DNA of 64,000 nt. It comes from an uncultured Prolixibacteraceae bacterium (GTDB lineage Bacteria; Bacteroidota; Bacteroidia; Bacteroidales; Prolixibacteraceae). This document shows, piece after piece, positions 62,601 to 64,000 of the stretch (its first letter is position 1; every line of letters begins with the position of its first letter). Location: NCBI GenBank assembly GCA_913063265.1, contig CAJXZG010000011.1:1-64000 (forward strand), read 5' to 3'. Made by a program: the position numbers and the translations under genes. The notes beneath the pieces were generated by a model. The model was not told the origin of the DNA and ran no database searches. It saw nothing but the letters and a program-made list of their open reading frames with translations.

Positions 62601-64000
62601 TTACCCACACTTCAACAGATTTTGGCCCTGTGTTTAATTGTCCTTTTTTATTCCTGATACCCATCATCATTACCTGTACATTACCCAGGTTAGGACTACC
62701 CTTAATCTTTACTTTATTTTTGTTTTTATTCCAACCTTCATGAACTACTTCATAAACATCCTGTATTGTAATGTTGGAATTGGAATTTCTTAGTTCGTCA
62801 TCACGGGCAAGTTTTACATCGGTAAATAATTCCAGCGGGACGTTAATTCTGTTTTCATCTGGCCATACAATATATCTGTCGCTTTCAATATCTCCATTGT
62901 ACCTGCCATAGGGAGTAAGTTTCAGGGGTAATTCGTATTCGTAATAGTTAAAATTATAATCGGAACCCATACGTACAAAGAAATACAATTCATCATCCTT
63001 AAGGGGATATTCTTCTATTTGCTCGGCGTGAACTTCCATTTTCATGGTTCGATATCTTCTGAAATCCATGTTAATGGTTTTGTAAGCAGCACGGGCATCT
63101 CCCTGTTCGATTTCAGCCACTTTGATTACCATCGATTGCTCGTTTAACTGTTGCAACTGTGGATTTGCGGGGTCAATGGTTCTTGAAATTCCGGGAGGCA
63201 ATATATAGTTTATCGGAACACGGCTGCCGTTTTCTTCGATACTCACAGCCGAAACATTTAACTGTCCGTTTGGTGATACTACATCCGGATCCCCAATATG
63301 GCGGGTATAATTTCTCCAATCGGCACGTACCAAATCGAGTTCGGCAAAACGAAGAAAAGTAGAGTCTTTAAATCCGCGCATGAACATACGTAAAAAGCGA
63401 ATCGATTTAAAATCATTGATATTACCCACAATCCTGTCAGGATCACGAACAGGTACTTTAAACTGGTACCAGTTTACTTCTTCAATTTTTCCGTTTTTAA
63501 GCTGAACTTTACTTCTTTTTATATCATTAATAAAATTCTGGCCTAAAACCATATCATTTTTTCGAATACTGATTTTGTACTGGTAATAACGCTCATATTC
63601 GTTTAGTGTGTTATCACCGTTAATATCTTCCACATCAGGAATTGTAGATGCTGATGTTGGATAACTTTCAGGAGACATTTCTGAAGTTGGTGAGTTACCA
63701 TCCGGGCCGTTAAATTTTTTGTAACGCTCTAAAATCGAAAGTTCCTGTTGGTCGTAATCCGAACCCCTGTAATAGTGGTAATTATCTGATGCCGGGTCTT
63801 CAACCATTCTGTTATAAACTTCCTGGTTAACTATTGAACTTAAGTTTTGCAGGAAACGCTCAAAATAAGAGCGCTCATCATCATCATTCAAACCATCAAA
63901 TCCCAGGTCCTGGTAAATTCTTGAATTTGGATCATTATCGAAGGCATTTACCAGTGATTGTAATTTGGAAACCCGTCCCCAAACTGTTGAATCCACATCG
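59632..64000 (-). CDS. sprA: cell surface protein SprA/Sov, C-terminal part (type IX secretion)
   Basis: The last 1456 codons of a very large outer membrane protein. The frame is open to the window edge, so the N-terminal part lies beyond it. SprA forms the giant outer membrane translocon of the type IX secretion system, which exports gliding adhesins and secreted enzymes. Characteristic stretches are WYQFKVPVRDPDRIVGNIND, FKSIRFLRMFMRGF, VEVWVNELRLSD, NVTLAGRTSS and the barrel-type Tyr/Phe-rich C terminus ending NIGVSFRFTLAQ. The protein supports the Bacteroidota assignment. The trp promoter lies just after its stop. Confidence 0.93.
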   Translation of the reverse strand, partial: DVDSTVWGRVSKLQSLVNAFDNDPNSRIYQDLGFDGLNDDDERSYFERFLQNLSSIVNQEVYNRMVEDPASDNYHYYRGSDYDQQELSILERYKKFNGPDGNSPTSEMSPESYPTSASTIPDVEDINGDNTLNEYERYYQYKISIRKNDMVLGQNFINDIKRSKVQLKNGKIEEVNWYQFKVPVRDPDRIVGNINDFKSIRFLRMFMRGFKDSTFLRFAELDLVRADWRNYTRHIGDPDVVSPNGQLNVSAVSIEENGSRVPINYILPPGISRTIDPANPQLQQLNEQSMVIKVAEIEQGDARAAYKTINMDFRRYRTMKMEVHAEQIEEYPLKDDELYFFVRMGSDYNFNYYEYELPLKLTPYGRYNGDIESDRYIVWPDENRINVPLELFTDVKLARDDELRNSNSNITIQDVYEVVHEGWNKNKNKVKIKGSPNLGNVQVMMMGIRNKKGQLNTGPKSVEVWVNELRLSDTDNRGGWASNARLSTRLADLGNVTLAGRTSSSGYGSINQNINSRQLDDNREFDVAASLDFGRFFPEKFGVRLPFYYGYSRSAINPKYDPVKPDIELKESLKHADTKQEKDSILYISQDLVTRKSINLTNVKVEPQRNKEKANLWDPENFAVTYSYNETKRRDVNTEINGDKQHRAMFSYNFSSRPKLIQPFSKVSFLQKGPQKLIGAFNFYPLPSQISFRTDLYRRYNERKTRNITNPDFALPATYEKDFLWNRFFDLRWDFTRSLKFDFSSRGTNRIDEPEGRINKRDDDYQWKKDSILNNLYNLGRPTMYDHNVNVSYQVPLNQIRALSFITASVRYQGTYNWLAGPITADTIRLGNRIQNSQNWQFNGNVTLRSLYDKVPYFKEVNAKFRRTGRSRGSLNRQQGGSRGNQQNSQTTKKQEETYTNNIKLEANVAQEVTHRLNTKKIKVVVTGVQGKVIPIKVDPIDANKIEITPLESASQAMLTVTGKPGDQSFLKDLLDVTTRILIGVQNIQATYSLNGGTVLPGYLPEPTVFGGGKYNPDPTFGYTAASSYAPGFPFLMGWQDRNFAMKAASNGWITNDSTLNSPYLFTKKENISFRATIEPLPDLKIDLTSNRAYALNTTEFINYDYSTGNFNTNSSTESGNFSMSTITWGTAFSSMGKGNDYRSEPFENLKEYRPIIAHRLAQQRPLDNGWGYDPNNPNPDHPEYPDGYGPSSAEVLVPAFLAAYQNKSPEKVSLGMFPSIKYMRPNWSIRYEGMVSKIPWLNKYIRSLNFTHTYRSSYNVGSFISNLNYMAEDDGFTYIRDIANNFISAYDFNSVNIMEAFSPLINVDIMWMGDLTTRGEIKRSRSLQLAFANSQLTESFSNEYTVGVGYRFTQMDLIIKTKRSQQAYSNDLNIRLDFSYRKNLTILRQLDEDKDQLTAGQSSFTIKTYADYMLSDRFQMRVFFDKIINTPFTSLSFPTANTNIGVSFRFTLAQ

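Overview
The window looks like a chromosomal segment of a low-GC marine or anaerobic Bacteroidota, most like Marinilabiliales/Prolixibacteraceae. Supporting signs are SusC/SusD-type outer membrane proteins, the type IX secretion protein SprA, many lipoproteins with a late Cys, TAnnTTTG-type -7 promoter boxes, weak Shine-Dalgarno sites, an IS1380-type transposase, and several intergenic inverted-repeat families of the kind seen in this phylum. The placement is inferred from gene content only.

Layout. 0-2.9 kb: an ECF sigma/anti-sigma pair and ilvE. 3.0-7.5 kb: a glycyl radical enzyme resembling trans-4-hydroxyproline dehydratase, its radical-SAM activase and a DUF2797 protein. 7.7-11.7 kb: a DUF4956 membrane protein with a CotH-like secreted protein, two lipoproteins and an unlisted 52-residue protein. 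11.8-24.7 kb: carbohydrate genes (GH78, a URO-D-like protein, an AraC regulator, type I pullulanase, GH95, GH99-like) with a pair of small paralogous proteins. 24.7-27.2 kb: a LytTR regulator/LytS-type kinase pair downstream of an aat gene that is frameshifted in this sequence. 27.2-33.2 kb: a DUF1566 lipoprotein, a CotH protein and two fasciclin-type lipoproteins. 33.5-38.8 kb: a GH50-like hydrolase and a DUF5107/TPR protein. 38.8-39.2 kb: a broken GIY-YIG gene, an initiator tRNA-Met and a rearranged tRNA-Met pseudogene. 39.4-44.5 kb: a Tat-exported oxidoreductase, an S37-type peptidase, a cyclophilin and an IS1380-type element. 44.6-52 kb: a SusC/SusD operon with two accessory lipoproteins, and two tandem 63-residue paralogs. 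52-59.6 kb: a complete trpEGDCFBA operon. 59.6-64 kb: the C-terminal part of sprA.

The best-supported regulatory find is in front of trpE. A 17-codon leader peptide carries three Trp codons and is followed by mutually exclusive antiterminator and terminator hairpins, which is the architecture of a ribosome-mediated attenuator. The trp operon is also unusual because four of its six internal junctions hold degenerate repeats, three with inverted repeats and one with short direct repeats. Other items worth a second look are the tRNA-Met pseudogene rebuilt around short palindromes, the aat frameshift, two unrelated pairs of small paralogous proteins, and hairpin leaders in front of the glycyl radical enzyme and of susC. 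I found no CRISPR array, prophage or recognised defence system.
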